In this document: piece after piece, positions 9,458-17,375 of the stretch
Numbering within the stretch: the stretch's first letter is position 1
Layout of the letters: each line of letters begins with the position of its first letter
Origin: Cronobacter condimenti 1330
GTDB taxonomy: Bacteria > Pseudomonadota > Gammaproteobacteria > Enterobacterales > Enterobacteriaceae
Length of the DNA stretch: 64,000 nt
Reading direction: 5' to 3'
Assembly: GCF_001277255.1 (NCBI RefSeq)
Contig: NZ_CP012264.1
Span: 4,278,001 to 4,342,000 of the forward strand
Program-made: the position numbers and the translations under genes
Notes under the pieces: generated by a model
What the model was told of the DNA's origin: nothing
Database searches by the model: none
Seen by the model: the letters and a program-made list of their open reading frames with translations, nothing else

Positions 9458-10036
9458 ATGAAAAAAGCGTTATTTTGCGTCGCAGCGTCGACCTTTTTAA
9501 TGCTGGGTGCGGCACACGCCTCCACTGACTCTAACGATATTAGCGCGAACCTGACCGTGAAAGGCAATCTTCACGAGACTCCGCAAATCGCTGGTTGTAC
9601 GGTCACGCTTGATAAAGGAAGCGTCGCCTTAAACAGCAACCTGGCGGATATGCCGTCGCAGGGTGATAAAGCCGTGAATGCATCATCCGTTAATCTGGTG
9701 ATCAGATCGCTTGCACCGACGGTAGCACCTTATGATGCCTGCACACAGGAGCTTGCTGACGGTCACATTGCGTTTAAAGTCACAGGCGTCGGTGACAGCG
9801 TGGAAAATACCGTCCTCGCTAACACACAAGCGACCGGCGGTGCACAAGGCGTAGGCGTCGGTATTTACGATACCGAAGGCGAACCCGTTCCGTTAAATAG
9901 CGTTGTGAATCTTCTCGATTCGGGCGGTGAAGCCGGTATTGGCGAAATCAGCGTAGGTCTGGTAAAGCTGAAAAATCAGACACCAACCGCTGGTCTGGTC
10001 GCCGCCGCGCTCACGATTGAAGTCGCTCATATTTAA
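9458..10036 (+). CDS. Fimbrial pilin-like subunit 3
   Basis: A 192-residue pilin with an AAGGA ribosome binding site. The signal peptide ends near GAAHA. The mature donor strand is SNDISANLTVKGNL, with Cys47 and Cys95 and C-terminal strand LTIEVAHI. It has a longer Cys-to-Cys segment than pilin 2. The stretch GDSVENTVLANT followed by VGVGIYDTEGEPVPLNS is nearly shared with pilin 4, so these two are recent duplicates. It probably contributes to the shaft or to a specific junction, but its position in the fibre cannot be read from sequence. Confidence 0.86.
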   Translation: MKKALFCVAASTFLMLGAAHASTDSNDISANLTVKGNLHETPQIAGCTVTLDKGSVALNSNLADMPSQGDKAVNASSVNLVIRSLAPTVAPYDACTQELADGHIAFKVTGVGDSVENTVLANTQATGGAQGVGVGIYDTEGEPVPLNSVVNLLDSGGEAGIGEISVGLVKLKNQTPTAGLVAAALTIEVAHI

Positions 10037-10108
10037 AAATAAATCCTCAGCGTTATTAAGCACCACGGTTACAGGTATCAACGCTTAATAAATTAAAAGG
10101 AATAAACA

Positions 10109-10675
10109 ATGAAGAAAATCATTGGCAGCCTGGCTGCCGCTATCTCGTTAGTTTCAGGAATGGCCTGCGCTGAAATTCAGCCAACAGACATCAGTGGAGT
10201 AATGCAGGTTCACGGCATGCTTAATCTGCAACCTGTAAAAATGAATTGCAATATTTCACTTTCTGTAAATAGCGTCGCCCTGACGGCAGATAAAAATATC
10301 CCGCAGCAAGGCGATAAACTCGCTACGCAGCAAATTAAACAGGTTGGTGTGATTGTCTCTGCACAACCAGGCGATCAATGCTCGCAACGCCTCGCACAGG
10401 ACCAGCTTGCTCTGCGGTTAACCGGTATTGGCGACAGTGTAGAAAATACCGTTCTTGCCAATACATTAGCCACTGGTGCCGTTAACGTTGGTGTCGGTAT
10501 TTATTCCCCGCAAGGGGAGCCGATCCCATTGAACAGCACGATTCCTGTTCAGGTATCAAATCAAGGCACCCTTGGCAACGCGGGAATTGGTCTGGCATTA
10601 GTGAAGTTGAAAAACAAGTCTACGAATGGCGGCATGGTGCAAAGCCAGCTGACTATCGAGGCTGTTCGTTTGTAA
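10109..10675 (+). CDS. Fimbrial pilin-like subunit 4
   Basis: A 188-residue pilin with an AAGGA ribosome binding site 9 bp upstream. The signal peptide ends near SGMACA. The mature N-terminus PTDISGVMQVHGML departs most from the common donor-strand pattern of the set. Cys47 and Cys91 are the likely disulphide; the C-terminal strand is LTIEAVRL. It shares GDSVENTVLANT and the GEPIPLNS segment with subunit 3, indicating duplication. The unusual donor strand hints at a different neighbour in the fibre, which is inference. Confidence 0.85.
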   Translation: MKKIIGSLAAAISLVSGMACAEIQPTDISGVMQVHGMLNLQPVKMNCNISLSVNSVALTADKNIPQQGDKLATQQIKQVGVIVSAQPGDQCSQRLAQDQLALRLTGIGDSVENTVLANTLATGAVNVGVGIYSPQGEPIPLNSTIPVQVSNQGTLGNAGIGLALVKLKNKSTNGGMVQSQLTIEAVRL

Positions 10676-10688
10676 TACCAAAAACGTT

Positions 10689-10711
10689 AAAGCGCTCGTT
10701 CAGGGCGCTTT
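10689..10711 (+). terminator. Intercistronic hairpin after pilin 4
   Basis: AAAGCGC (10689-10695) and GCGCTTT (10705-10711) form a 7-bp stem that can extend by one G-C-like pair. There is no real T-run, so it is more likely an RNA-stabilising or attenuating hairpin than a strong terminator. Confidence 0.45.
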
Positions 10712-10735
10712 AATATTCACAAAAAGGACATTGAA

Positions 10736-11314
10736 ATGAAGCATATTATTACAGGTATAGCAGTTTCAACATGTATGTTCCTGAGTACTGCACATGCAGC
10801 ATCTGTGCTATCTGATACCAGCCGTTCACTCACCGTACAAGGGAGCTTAAAAGAAAATCCTGCGGCTTCAGGATGTGCGGTTTCACTTTCACGAAGCAGT
10901 GTAACTGACGTTAAAGTCGCTAACGATATTCCCCTGCAGGGCGAAGACGCCAAAATAATCTCCAGCGTGACATTATCCGTTGATCCGATTAATCCATCAT
11001 TATCCCCTGTCGACGATTGCTCACGAGATATTATCGAGGGTAAGGTTGGCTTCAAATTGACTGGACCTGCTGATAATGGCGAAGGCACCGCGCTTGCAAA
11101 TACATCAACCGGTGACAATGCGGCAACAGGCGTCGGTGTCGGGATTTTTAACATTCAGGGAAAATATATCCCGCTGAATAGCGTGATTAATGCCACAACT
11201 AACGTTAATAGTGGCAGCGCTATAATTGGCATGGCCATGGTTAAGTTAAAAGGACAAACCGTCACGGTAGGGAATGTCCAGAGTAACCTGACGGTTGAAG
11301 TTGCTCATCTCTGA
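10736..11314 (+). CDS. Fimbrial pilin-like subunit 5
   Basis: A 192-residue pilin preceded by AAAAAGGA. The signal peptide ends near STAHA. The donor strand is LSDTSRSLTVQGSL, with Cys47 and Cys95 and C-terminal strand LTVEVAHL. The Cys spacing equals that of subunit 3, and the conserved loop reads NTSTGDNAATGVGVGIFNIQGKYIPLNS-like, grouping it with subunits 3, 4 and 8. No premature stop or frameshift. Function as a fibre subunit is inferred from fold signatures and operon position. Confidence 0.86.
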   Translation: MKHIITGIAVSTCMFLSTAHAASVLSDTSRSLTVQGSLKENPAASGCAVSLSRSSVTDVKVANDIPLQGEDAKIISSVTLSVDPINPSLSPVDDCSRDIIEGKVGFKLTGPADNGEGTALANTSTGDNAATGVGVGIFNIQGKYIPLNSVINATTNVNSGSAIIGMAMVKLKGQTVTVGNVQSNLTVEVAHL

Positions 11315-11350
11315 TTTTAGCTTTTATAAATATGTAGCAGAGACACGCAT

Positions 11351-11917
11351 ATGAAGACTAAATTCTCGGCAATATTCTGGTGTGGTCTGCTTGCGGCAGC
11401 AGTTTCTCACAACGCCACAGCAGCAACCGATACCGCTGCGACTCTACAAATTACAGGTGCGGTCACCGATTCGCAAAATGACGACTGTCATATCGATTTT
11501 GGCAATATGACCAGCATAAATCTGGATACGCGGCTCGATAAGATGATGCCGGAGGGCGTATATAATGGCGCTCAGGCTACACCGGTTCTGATTTATGTCA
11601 GGGGCGATAATCCTGAAAGTACCTGCACGCAACGTATCAATAATCATCAAATCGCGCTGAAATTTACAGGTATTCCCGATAGCGCGAACGGGCAGACGCT
11701 GGGTAATACACTGTCTGATGAAAATGCTGCGCAGGGGATTGGCGTAGAGCTTTTCCATGATAATAAATCGGTTCCTGTTAACAGCCAGCTACCACTGACG
11801 AATACGGGTAGCATGGGGAATATGGAAATCGATCTGCAAATGGTGAAACTCGATGGACAATCCCCAGCAGGCGGACAGATCCAAAGTAACCTGACGGTAG
11901 AGGTTGTTCGCTTGTAA
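11351..11917 (+). CDS. Fimbrial pilin-like subunit 6
   Basis: A 188-residue pilin with only a weak ribosome binding site (GAGACACGC), unlike most siblings, so lower translation is possible. The signal peptide ends near NATA. The donor strand is ATDTAATLQITGAV, with Cys46 and Cys92 and C-terminal strand LTVEVVRL. The region between the cysteines (DTRLDKMMPEGVYNGAQ) resembles subunit 7 more than the others. Position in the fibre is unknown. Confidence 0.85.
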   Translation: MKTKFSAIFWCGLLAAAVSHNATAATDTAATLQITGAVTDSQNDDCHIDFGNMTSINLDTRLDKMMPEGVYNGAQATPVLIYVRGDNPESTCTQRINNHQIALKFTGIPDSANGQTLGNTLSDENAAQGIGVELFHDNKSVPVNSQLPLTNTGSMGNMEIDLQMVKLDGQSPAGGQIQSNLTVEVVRL

Positions 11918-11922
11918 TATTT

Positions 11923-11942
11923 CGCGCCCTTCCAGGGGCGCG
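11923..11942 (+). terminator. Intercistronic GC-rich hairpin after pilin 6
   Basis: CGCGCCC (11923-11929) pairs with GGGCGCG (11936-11942) around a TTCCAG loop just after the pilin 6 stop. There is no T-run, so I read it as an RNA-processing or stability element rather than a strong terminator. Confidence 0.45.
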
Positions 11943-11992
11943 CTTACCTCTGAGGATATTACGCTTAATGCTGTATCTGATAAGGATGGAAT

Positions 11993-12565
11993 ATGAAAAG
12001 CAATACGACAATCATGGCCTGTTGCGGTTTATTTTGCAGTTTCCTTGCAGGGGCCGCAACCGCCAATGACACACCGGTCAATTTAAATATCCATGGTCAA
12101 CTGGTCAATGTGCCACAAGATATCTGCCATATTGAACTGAGCAAGGACAGTATGGCTTTCACCAACACGGCAAACACATTACCTAAACAGGGGGAATACA
12201 ACAGCTGGTATGTAACACCGTTACTGATATCAGTAAAATCCAGGAATATTTATAATTTCGATAATACATGTGGTGTACTTATTGCCAACGGGCATCTGGG
12301 TATCAAAGTCATCGGTATTCCTGGTGACGCAGAAAATGACACGCTGGCGAATACAATGGCCGGTGATTCTGCCGCCCAGGGGGTAGGTATTAATTTATTT
12401 ACCGACCCTGACACCACGCAAAAAATTAATAGCTTTATTGATATGTCAAAGGCGGGCTTTTCTGGCCACACATTGATTAGCGTCGGTATGGTTAAGCTTA
12501 ATGGCAAAACCGTCACACCCGGCGATATTCAAAGCAGCGTGACGTTTGAACTCGTAACGCTGTAA
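11993..12565 (+). CDS. Fimbrial pilin-like subunit 7
   Basis: A 190-residue pilin with an AAGGA ribosome binding site. The signal peptide is Cys-rich (CCGLFC) and ends near GAATA. The donor strand is NDTPVNLNIHGQL, with Cys45 and Cys93 and C-terminal strand VTFELVTL, which differs from the LTVE-type ending of the others. The internal EYNSWYVTPLLISVKSR segment is also distinctive. It is the most diverged member of the block of seven pilins between 9458 and 13811, so it may be a specialised adaptor or minor pilin. That role is inference. Confidence 0.84.
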   Translation: MKSNTTIMACCGLFCSFLAGAATANDTPVNLNIHGQLVNVPQDICHIELSKDSMAFTNTANTLPKQGEYNSWYVTPLLISVKSRNIYNFDNTCGVLIANGHLGIKVIGIPGDAENDTLANTMAGDSAAQGVGINLFTDPDTTQKINSFIDMSKAGFSGHTLISVGMVKLNGKTVTPGDIQSSVTFELVTL

Positions 12566-12612
12566 TTGCGTTAACTCGCCATCGTCGAAATAGATTATTC
12601 GAGTAAAAATAT

Positions 12613-13182
12613 ATGCTTAAAAAACAGCTTTTTGCTGTAGGCGCTTATGCGCTTTTGATTGCTTCCGCCGCTCATGCCGCAACGTCTAATGACACCTCCG
12701 CGTCACTGTCTATTACAGGCCAGCTAATGACGCCGGAAGTCTATAACAGCTGCGTAGTTTCACTGCCGACCGCCAGCGCGGTGAATTTGAATACGGATGG
12801 TTCAAGTCTTGCCGATCAGGGAGATAGCGCCACCAACGCCGCACCGGTCACGATTGCGGTAGATGGCAAGGCCAACGCCAACAGCTGCGAGCAGCAAATG
12901 GATGAAGGCCGCCTGGCGATTAAATTCGTCGGTACCCCGGATAGCAGCGATGGTACCGTTCTGGCGAATACGTATCAGGGGGAAGACGCAGCCACTGGCG
13001 TTGGCGTCGGCATTTTCGATCAGACGGGCAAACCGCTTAGCCTGGCCGAGTTGTTACCGCTGGATGCAGGTGAAAACAGCGCCTCTATTACGATTGGTCT
13101 CCAGCCCGTTGAGCTAAAAGGCCAGACCGCGACGACCGGCAAGATCCAGAGCAGCGTCACAATCGAAGTCGTTCATATGTAA
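12613..13182 (+). CDS. Fimbrial pilin-like subunit 8
   Basis: A 189-residue pilin without an obvious strong ribosome binding site. The signal peptide ends near SAAHA. The donor strand is SNDTSASLSITGQL, with Cys47 and Cys92 and C-terminal strand VTIEVVHM. It is followed by a hairpin whose stem (GCCCATC/GATGGGC) repeats that after pilin 2, suggesting that gene plus terminator were duplicated together. The codon choice looks more G+C-rich than in subunits 4-7. Confidence 0.86.
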   Translation: MLKKQLFAVGAYALLIASAAHAATSNDTSASLSITGQLMTPEVYNSCVVSLPTASAVNLNTDGSSLADQGDSATNAAPVTIAVDGKANANSCEQQMDEGRLAIKFVGTPDSSDGTVLANTYQGEDAATGVGVGIFDQTGKPLSLAELLPLDAGENSASITIGLQPVELKGQTATTGKIQSSVTIEVVHM

Positions 13183-13190
13183 CTTCTCAC

Positions 13191-13212
13191 GCCCATCTCC
13201 GGATGGGCTTTT
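13191..13212 (+). terminator. Hairpin plus T-run after pilin 8
   Basis: GCCCATC (13191-13197) and GATGGGC (13202-13208) with loop TCCG, followed by TTTT. A Rho-independent terminator or attenuator before the last pilin gene; its stem is the same as the one after pilin 2. Confidence 0.65.
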
Positions 13213-13265
13213 CGCGATGGCCTTACGTTATTTTATTCTTAATATCAACTAGATAAGGAATGATA

Positions 13266-13811
13266 ATGAAACGTCTGTTTATCAAATCCAGTCTTATGGC
13301 CGTTCTGCTGTCAACCCTGTCAGGTACGGCTGTCCTGGCGGCAGACACGCCGGCGACGCTCCATATCACCGGTCAAATCAACGCGCCAGCAGGGCAGTGC
13401 AAACTCTATTTAAGTGAAAACACGATTAGCCTTGATGCGGATCTGGCACTCATGGACACCCAGGAGACGCAAACCGCAGCGAATCCACACCGTATTCATC
13501 TGCGTGTCGATGGCGATGCCGACTGCGAGAAAGCGAAAAACGACGGCAAGATCGAATTCCGCTTTTACAGCGATGCGGATACCAGCCGCGGTAATGCCAT
13601 AAGAAACACGGCAGAAGGTGAAGGCGCCGCACAAGGCGTCGCCATTGGTTTGTATGACAACAACGACACGTTAATGACGGTCAACCAGAGCACGCTGCCC
13701 GCGACGGAGCCGCCGCAAACTATTGGTCTGCAAATCGTCAAATTGATGGACGGCACCCCTGGCGCTGGCGCTGTGCAGGGAACGCTCACCATTGAGATGA
13801 ATAAAATCTAA
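13266..13811 (+). CDS. Fimbrial pilin-like subunit 9 (last gene of cluster)
   Basis: A 181-residue pilin starting at the ATG at 13266, which is 6 bp after AAGGA (13255-13259). The in-frame ATG at 13260 directly abuts the ribosome binding site and is less likely. The signal peptide ends near AVLA. The donor strand is ADTPATLHITGQI, with Cys45 and Cys87 and C-terminal strand LTIEMNKI. The surface is more charged than in the siblings (DGDADCEKAKNDGK). A weak hairpin (13818-13836) follows. It closes the fimbrial island before xanP. Function is inferred from fold and context. Confidence 0.85.
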   Translation: MKRLFIKSSLMAVLLSTLSGTAVLAADTPATLHITGQINAPAGQCKLYLSENTISLDADLALMDTQETQTAANPHRIHLRVDGDADCEKAKNDGKIEFRFYSDADTSRGNAIRNTAEGEGAAQGVAIGLYDNNDTLMTVNQSTLPATEPPQTIGLQIVKLMDGTPGAGAVQGTLTIEMNKI

Positions 13812-13817
13812 ACCCGC

Positions 13818-13836
13818 TGCCCACCTGGAGTGGGCA
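13818..13836 (+). terminator. Weak hairpin closing the fimbrial cluster
   Basis: TGCCCAC (13818-13824) and GTGGGCA (13830-13836) with a 5-base loop lie just after the last pilin. There is no T-run. It may mark the 3' end of the fimbrial transcript. Confidence 0.45.
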
Positions 13837-14003
13837 CTTCACTGCTTCGCTTGCTTAGTTGTCCTTCCCGCCGCGTTTTCTGTTTTTGATGCCGGGCACC
13901 GCCCTGCGTTGCCATAAAAATAATCACGCCATGAATGGCAAACGTTTGCTTTTACCAAACAGTCCGATAAAATCTCCGCTTTTCCATCAGGGGAATGCCG
14001 TCG

Positions 14004-15404
14004 ATGTCCGTTAACGCCGTTGAGTCTGAAAATGCGCAACCGATTGCTCGCGCGCATAACAGTGAGTTGATTTATCGTCTCGAAGACCGGCCGCCGCTGC
14101 CGCAAACGCTGTTTGCCGCCTGCCAGCATCTGCTGGCGATGTTTGTTGCGGTGATCACGCCCGCGCTGCTCATCTGTCAGGCGCTCGGATTACCGGCACA
14201 GGATACCCAGCACATTATCAGTATGTCGCTGTTCGCCTCTGGGGTGGCATCGATTATTCAAATCAAAGCGTGGGGGCCGGTCGGCTCAGGGCTTTTATCG
14301 ATTCAGGGCACCAGCTTTAACTTCGTCGCGCCATTAATTATGGGCGGTACCGCGCTGAAAAACGGCGGCGCGGATGTGCCGACGATGATGGCGGCGCTGT
14401 TCGGCACATTGATGCTGGCAAGCTGCACCGAAATGGTAATTTCCCGCGTGCTGCACCTGGCGCGCCGCATTATCACGCCGCTGGTCTCAGGCGTCGTGGT
14501 GATGATTATCGGCTTGTCGCTGATTCAGGTGGGGTTAACGTCTATCGGCGGCGGCTATGCGGCGATGAGTGACCACACCTTCGGCGCACCGAAAAACCTG
14601 CTGCTCGCGGGCGCGGTGCTGGCGGTGATTATTCTCCTCAATCGCCAGCGCAACCCCTACCTGCGCGTCGCCTCGCTGGTTATCGCCATGGCGGTGGGTT
14701 ATCTGCTCGCCTGGGCAATGGATATGCTGCCGCAGAGCGCCGCGCCTGCACAAAGCGCGCTGATTATGGTCCCAACGCCGCTGCATTACGGGCTTGGCAT
14801 CGACTGGAACCTGCTGCTGCCGCTGATGCTGGTCTTCATGATCACCTCGCTGGAAACCATCGGCGATATCACCGCGACGTCTGACGTCTCCGAACAGCCG
14901 GTTTCCGGTCCGCTGTATATGAAGCGCCTTAAGGGCGGCGTTCTGGCAAACGGCCTGAACTCGTTTGTCTCCGCCGTATTCAACACCTTCCCGAACTCCT
15001 GCTTCGGGCAAAATAACGGCGTTATCCAGCTCACCGGCGTCGCCAGCCGCTATGTAGGTTTCGTTGTGGCGCTGATGCTGATTGTGCTCGGCCTCTTCCC
15101 GGCAGTCAGCGGCTTCGTTCAGCACATTCCTGAGCCGGTACTGGGCGGCGCGACCATTGTGATGTTTGGCACTATCGCGGCCTCCGGCGTGCGTATCGTC
15201 TCCCGCGAGCCGTTAAACCGCCGCGCCATCATGATTATCGCGCTGTCGCTGGCAGCCGGGCTGGGCGTCTCGCAGCAGCCACTCATCCTGCAGTTCGCAC
15301 CGGACTGGGTGAAAAACCTGCTCTCTTCTGGCATCGCCGCCGGGGGGATTACCGCCATTGTGCTGAATCTGATTTTCCCGCCGGAAAAACAGGCTCAAGA
15401 CTGA
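14004..15404 (+). CDS. xanP: Xanthine permease XanP
   Basis: An NCS2-family inner-membrane symporter of about 466 residues that imports xanthine with protons. The start at 14004 (MSVNAVESENAQP) is chosen because AGGGGA at 13989-13994 is 9 bp upstream and the E. coli protein begins there; the in-frame ATG at 13995 touches the ribosome binding site. About 14 hydrophobic segments can be traced. Family motifs include QGTSFNFVAP in TM3, ETIGDITATSDVS in the substrate-binding segment and NTFPNSCFGQNNGVIQLTGVASR. yicH follows in the same direction as in E. coli, but gltS, normally upstream, is replaced by fimbrial genes. Confidence 0.97.
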   Translation: MSVNAVESENAQPIARAHNSELIYRLEDRPPLPQTLFAACQHLLAMFVAVITPALLICQALGLPAQDTQHIISMSLFASGVASIIQIKAWGPVGSGLLSIQGTSFNFVAPLIMGGTALKNGGADVPTMMAALFGTLMLASCTEMVISRVLHLARRIITPLVSGVVVMIIGLSLIQVGLTSIGGGYAAMSDHTFGAPKNLLLAGAVLAVIILLNRQRNPYLRVASLVIAMAVGYLLAWAMDMLPQSAAPAQSALIMVPTPLHYGLGIDWNLLLPLMLVFMITSLETIGDITATSDVSEQPVSGPLYMKRLKGGVLANGLNSFVSAVFNTFPNSCFGQNNGVIQLTGVASRYVGFVVALMLIVLGLFPAVSGFVQHIPEPVLGGATIVMFGTIAASGVRIVSREPLNRRAIMIIALSLAAGLGVSQQPLILQFAPDWVKNLLSSGIAAGGITAIVLNLIFPPEKQAQD

Positions 15405-15527
15405 TCGCACCTGTCGATGGCGGCGTCATGCCGCCATCGCTGACACCTCCGTTGACAATCCCCGCCTTGAGCAATTCGCCTGAATAGTGCATAAATCCCT
15501 CATCGGAAGCACACAGGATGGAAGACA

Positions 15528-17210
15528 ATGAAATTTCTCGGAAAGCTCATCATTGCGCTGATCGTTGCCGTTCTGCTGATCCTTACCGCCCTGTATATCC
15601 TGCTGCAAACGCGCTGGGGCGCAGGCTGGATAACCGGCTGGGTGAACCAGCACAGCGGCTATCACATTATCTTTGATGAAATGGACCACAGCTTTTCCGC
15701 GCCTTCGCATCTGGTGCTGAAAAACGTCACGTTCGGGCGTCGCGGCCAGCCCGCCACGCTGGTAGCGCAAAAAGTTGATATTGGGCTGAGCAGCCGCCAG
15801 CTTACCGACCCGATGCACGTCGACACCATTTTGCTCTACAAAGGCACCCTTAATTTATCGCCCTCCACCGCGCCGCTGCCGTTTCGCGCTGACAGGCTTC
15901 AACTGAGCGACATGGCATTTAACAGCCCGAAAACAGGCTGGGATTTAAGCGCGCAGCGCGTGAACGGCGGTATTAGCCCATGGTGGCCGCAGGCCGGCAA
16001 AATCTTAGGCAGCAAGGCGGATATTGCGCTGAGCGCCGGCTCCCTGACCTTAAACGGTATGCCCGCCAGCAATGTGCTGGTGCAGGGCGACATTAATAAC
16101 GATGCGGTGACCATCACCAATCTCGGTGCCGATATCGCCCGCGGCGCGCTCACTGGCAACGCCCGGCGGCTCGCAAACGGTGGCTGGATAGTTGATAACC
16201 TGCGCTTAAGTGAAATCCGCCTGCAAACCGATAAATCGGTGAGCGATCTGCTCAAGCCGCTCGCGACGCTGCCATCGCTGGCGCTTGGGCGCGTGGAGGT
16301 GACCGACGCGCGCCTGGAAGGGCCGGGCTGGGCGGCAACCGATCTGGATATCAGCCTGCGTAACCTGACGCTCGCTAACGGCAGCTGGCAGAGCGATGAC
16401 GGGCGATTATCCATGAACGCCAGCGAGGTGGTTTATGGCTCGCTGCATTTCCTCGACCCTATCGTAAATGCCGATCTGTCAGCGCAGGGCGTGGCGCTAC
16501 GCCAGTTCAGCTCACGCTGGGAAGGCGGTATGGTACGCACATCCGGCACCTGGCAACGGGCCGGTAGTGCGCTGACGCTGGACGAACTGGCGCTGGCGGG
16601 GCTGGAATACACCCTGCCCGCCGACTGGAAACAGCGCTGGCAGGAAAAACTGCCCGCCTGGCTGCAAAGCGTGACGGTGAAAAAGTTTTCCGCCAGCCGC
16701 AATCTGATTATCGATATCGATCCACAGTGGCCGTTCCAGCTTACCGCGCTCGATGCGTGGGGGAATAACCTTGCGCTGGCGCGCAACGGCGAATGGGGGA
16801 TCTGGGACGGCAACGCCACGCTGAATGCCGCCGCGGCGACATTTAACCGCGTCGACGTACGCCGCCCGTCGCTGACGCTGAACGCGAATCCATCCACTAT
16901 CGCGGTGAGCGAACTGAGCGCGTTTGCAGGACAGGGTATGTTGCAGGCCACCGCGACCATTTCACAGTTGCCGCAGCGGATGACCACGCTGAGCCTGAAT
17001 GGCCGGGCCGTCCCGGTCAACGTGTTGCATCAGTGGGGATGGCCAAAAGTGTCGATGGAAGGTGACGGAAATATTCAACTCACCGCGAGCGGTAGCCTGG
17101 CGGCGGATGCGCCGCTGCGCCCGAGCGTAAACGGACAGTTTCAGGTGACCGGTGCAAACGGCCAGCAGGTGCAGCAAACCATGCAAAACGGCGTTGTACC
17201 GGGCGCGTAA
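15528..17210 (+). CDS. yicH: AsmA-family protein YicH
   Basis: A 560-residue envelope protein with one N-terminal membrane anchor (about residues 4-26, LIIALIVAVLLILTALYI) and a large periplasmic AsmA-like region. The AsmA family is linked to phospholipid transport between inner and outer membranes; YicH itself is poorly characterised. It is full length compared with its roughly 569-residue E. coli homologue. It follows xanP by 123 bp. The gene downstream in E. coli (yicI) is absent and the yihXY-dtd-fabY block arrives convergently, so this end is a rearrangement junction. Confidence 0.92.
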   Translation: MKFLGKLIIALIVAVLLILTALYILLQTRWGAGWITGWVNQHSGYHIIFDEMDHSFSAPSHLVLKNVTFGRRGQPATLVAQKVDIGLSSRQLTDPMHVDTILLYKGTLNLSPSTAPLPFRADRLQLSDMAFNSPKTGWDLSAQRVNGGISPWWPQAGKILGSKADIALSAGSLTLNGMPASNVLVQGDINNDAVTITNLGADIARGALTGNARRLANGGWIVDNLRLSEIRLQTDKSVSDLLKPLATLPSLALGRVEVTDARLEGPGWAATDLDISLRNLTLANGSWQSDDGRLSMNASEVVYGSLHFLDPIVNADLSAQGVALRQFSSRWEGGMVRTSGTWQRAGSALTLDELALAGLEYTLPADWKQRWQEKLPAWLQSVTVKKFSASRNLIIDIDPQWPFQLTALDAWGNNLALARNGEWGIWDGNATLNAAAATFNRVDVRRPSLTLNANPSTIAVSELSAFAGQGMLQATATISQLPQRMTTLSLNGRAVPVNVLHQWGWPKVSMEGDGNIQLTASGSLAADAPLRPSVNGQFQVTGANGQQVQQTMQNGVVPGA

Positions 17211-17255
17211 CGCTCAGTGATAAGCGCCGCGCCCCCGCCACTCCCCTCCCCCCAG

Positions 17256-17276
17256 CCCTCTCTCAAAGGGAGAGGG
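17256..17276. repeat. GGGAGAGGG palindromic intergenic repeat at yicH/fabY junction
   Basis: CCCTCTC (17256-17262) and GAGAGGG (17270-17276) form an inverted repeat embedded in C-rich then G-rich sequence. It lies between the convergent ends of yicH and fabY. It could be a shared terminator-like hairpin or a member of a dispersed intergenic repeat family; copies elsewhere cannot be checked from this window. Confidence 0.5.
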
Positions 17277-17375
17277 AGTAAGACATGTGGCGGGGTCCCA
17301 CGCGGCGTTTCAGGGCAACAAGTAAGCGCGCCCCTTCAAACCACGCACGTGTGCTGGCACAACCCCGCGCTCACC

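Noticed and set aside
14535..15125. 196-codon frame antisense to xanP
   Set aside because: Rich in Arg, Gln and His, a signature of reverse-frame translation of membrane-protein DNA; xanP is certain on the other strand.
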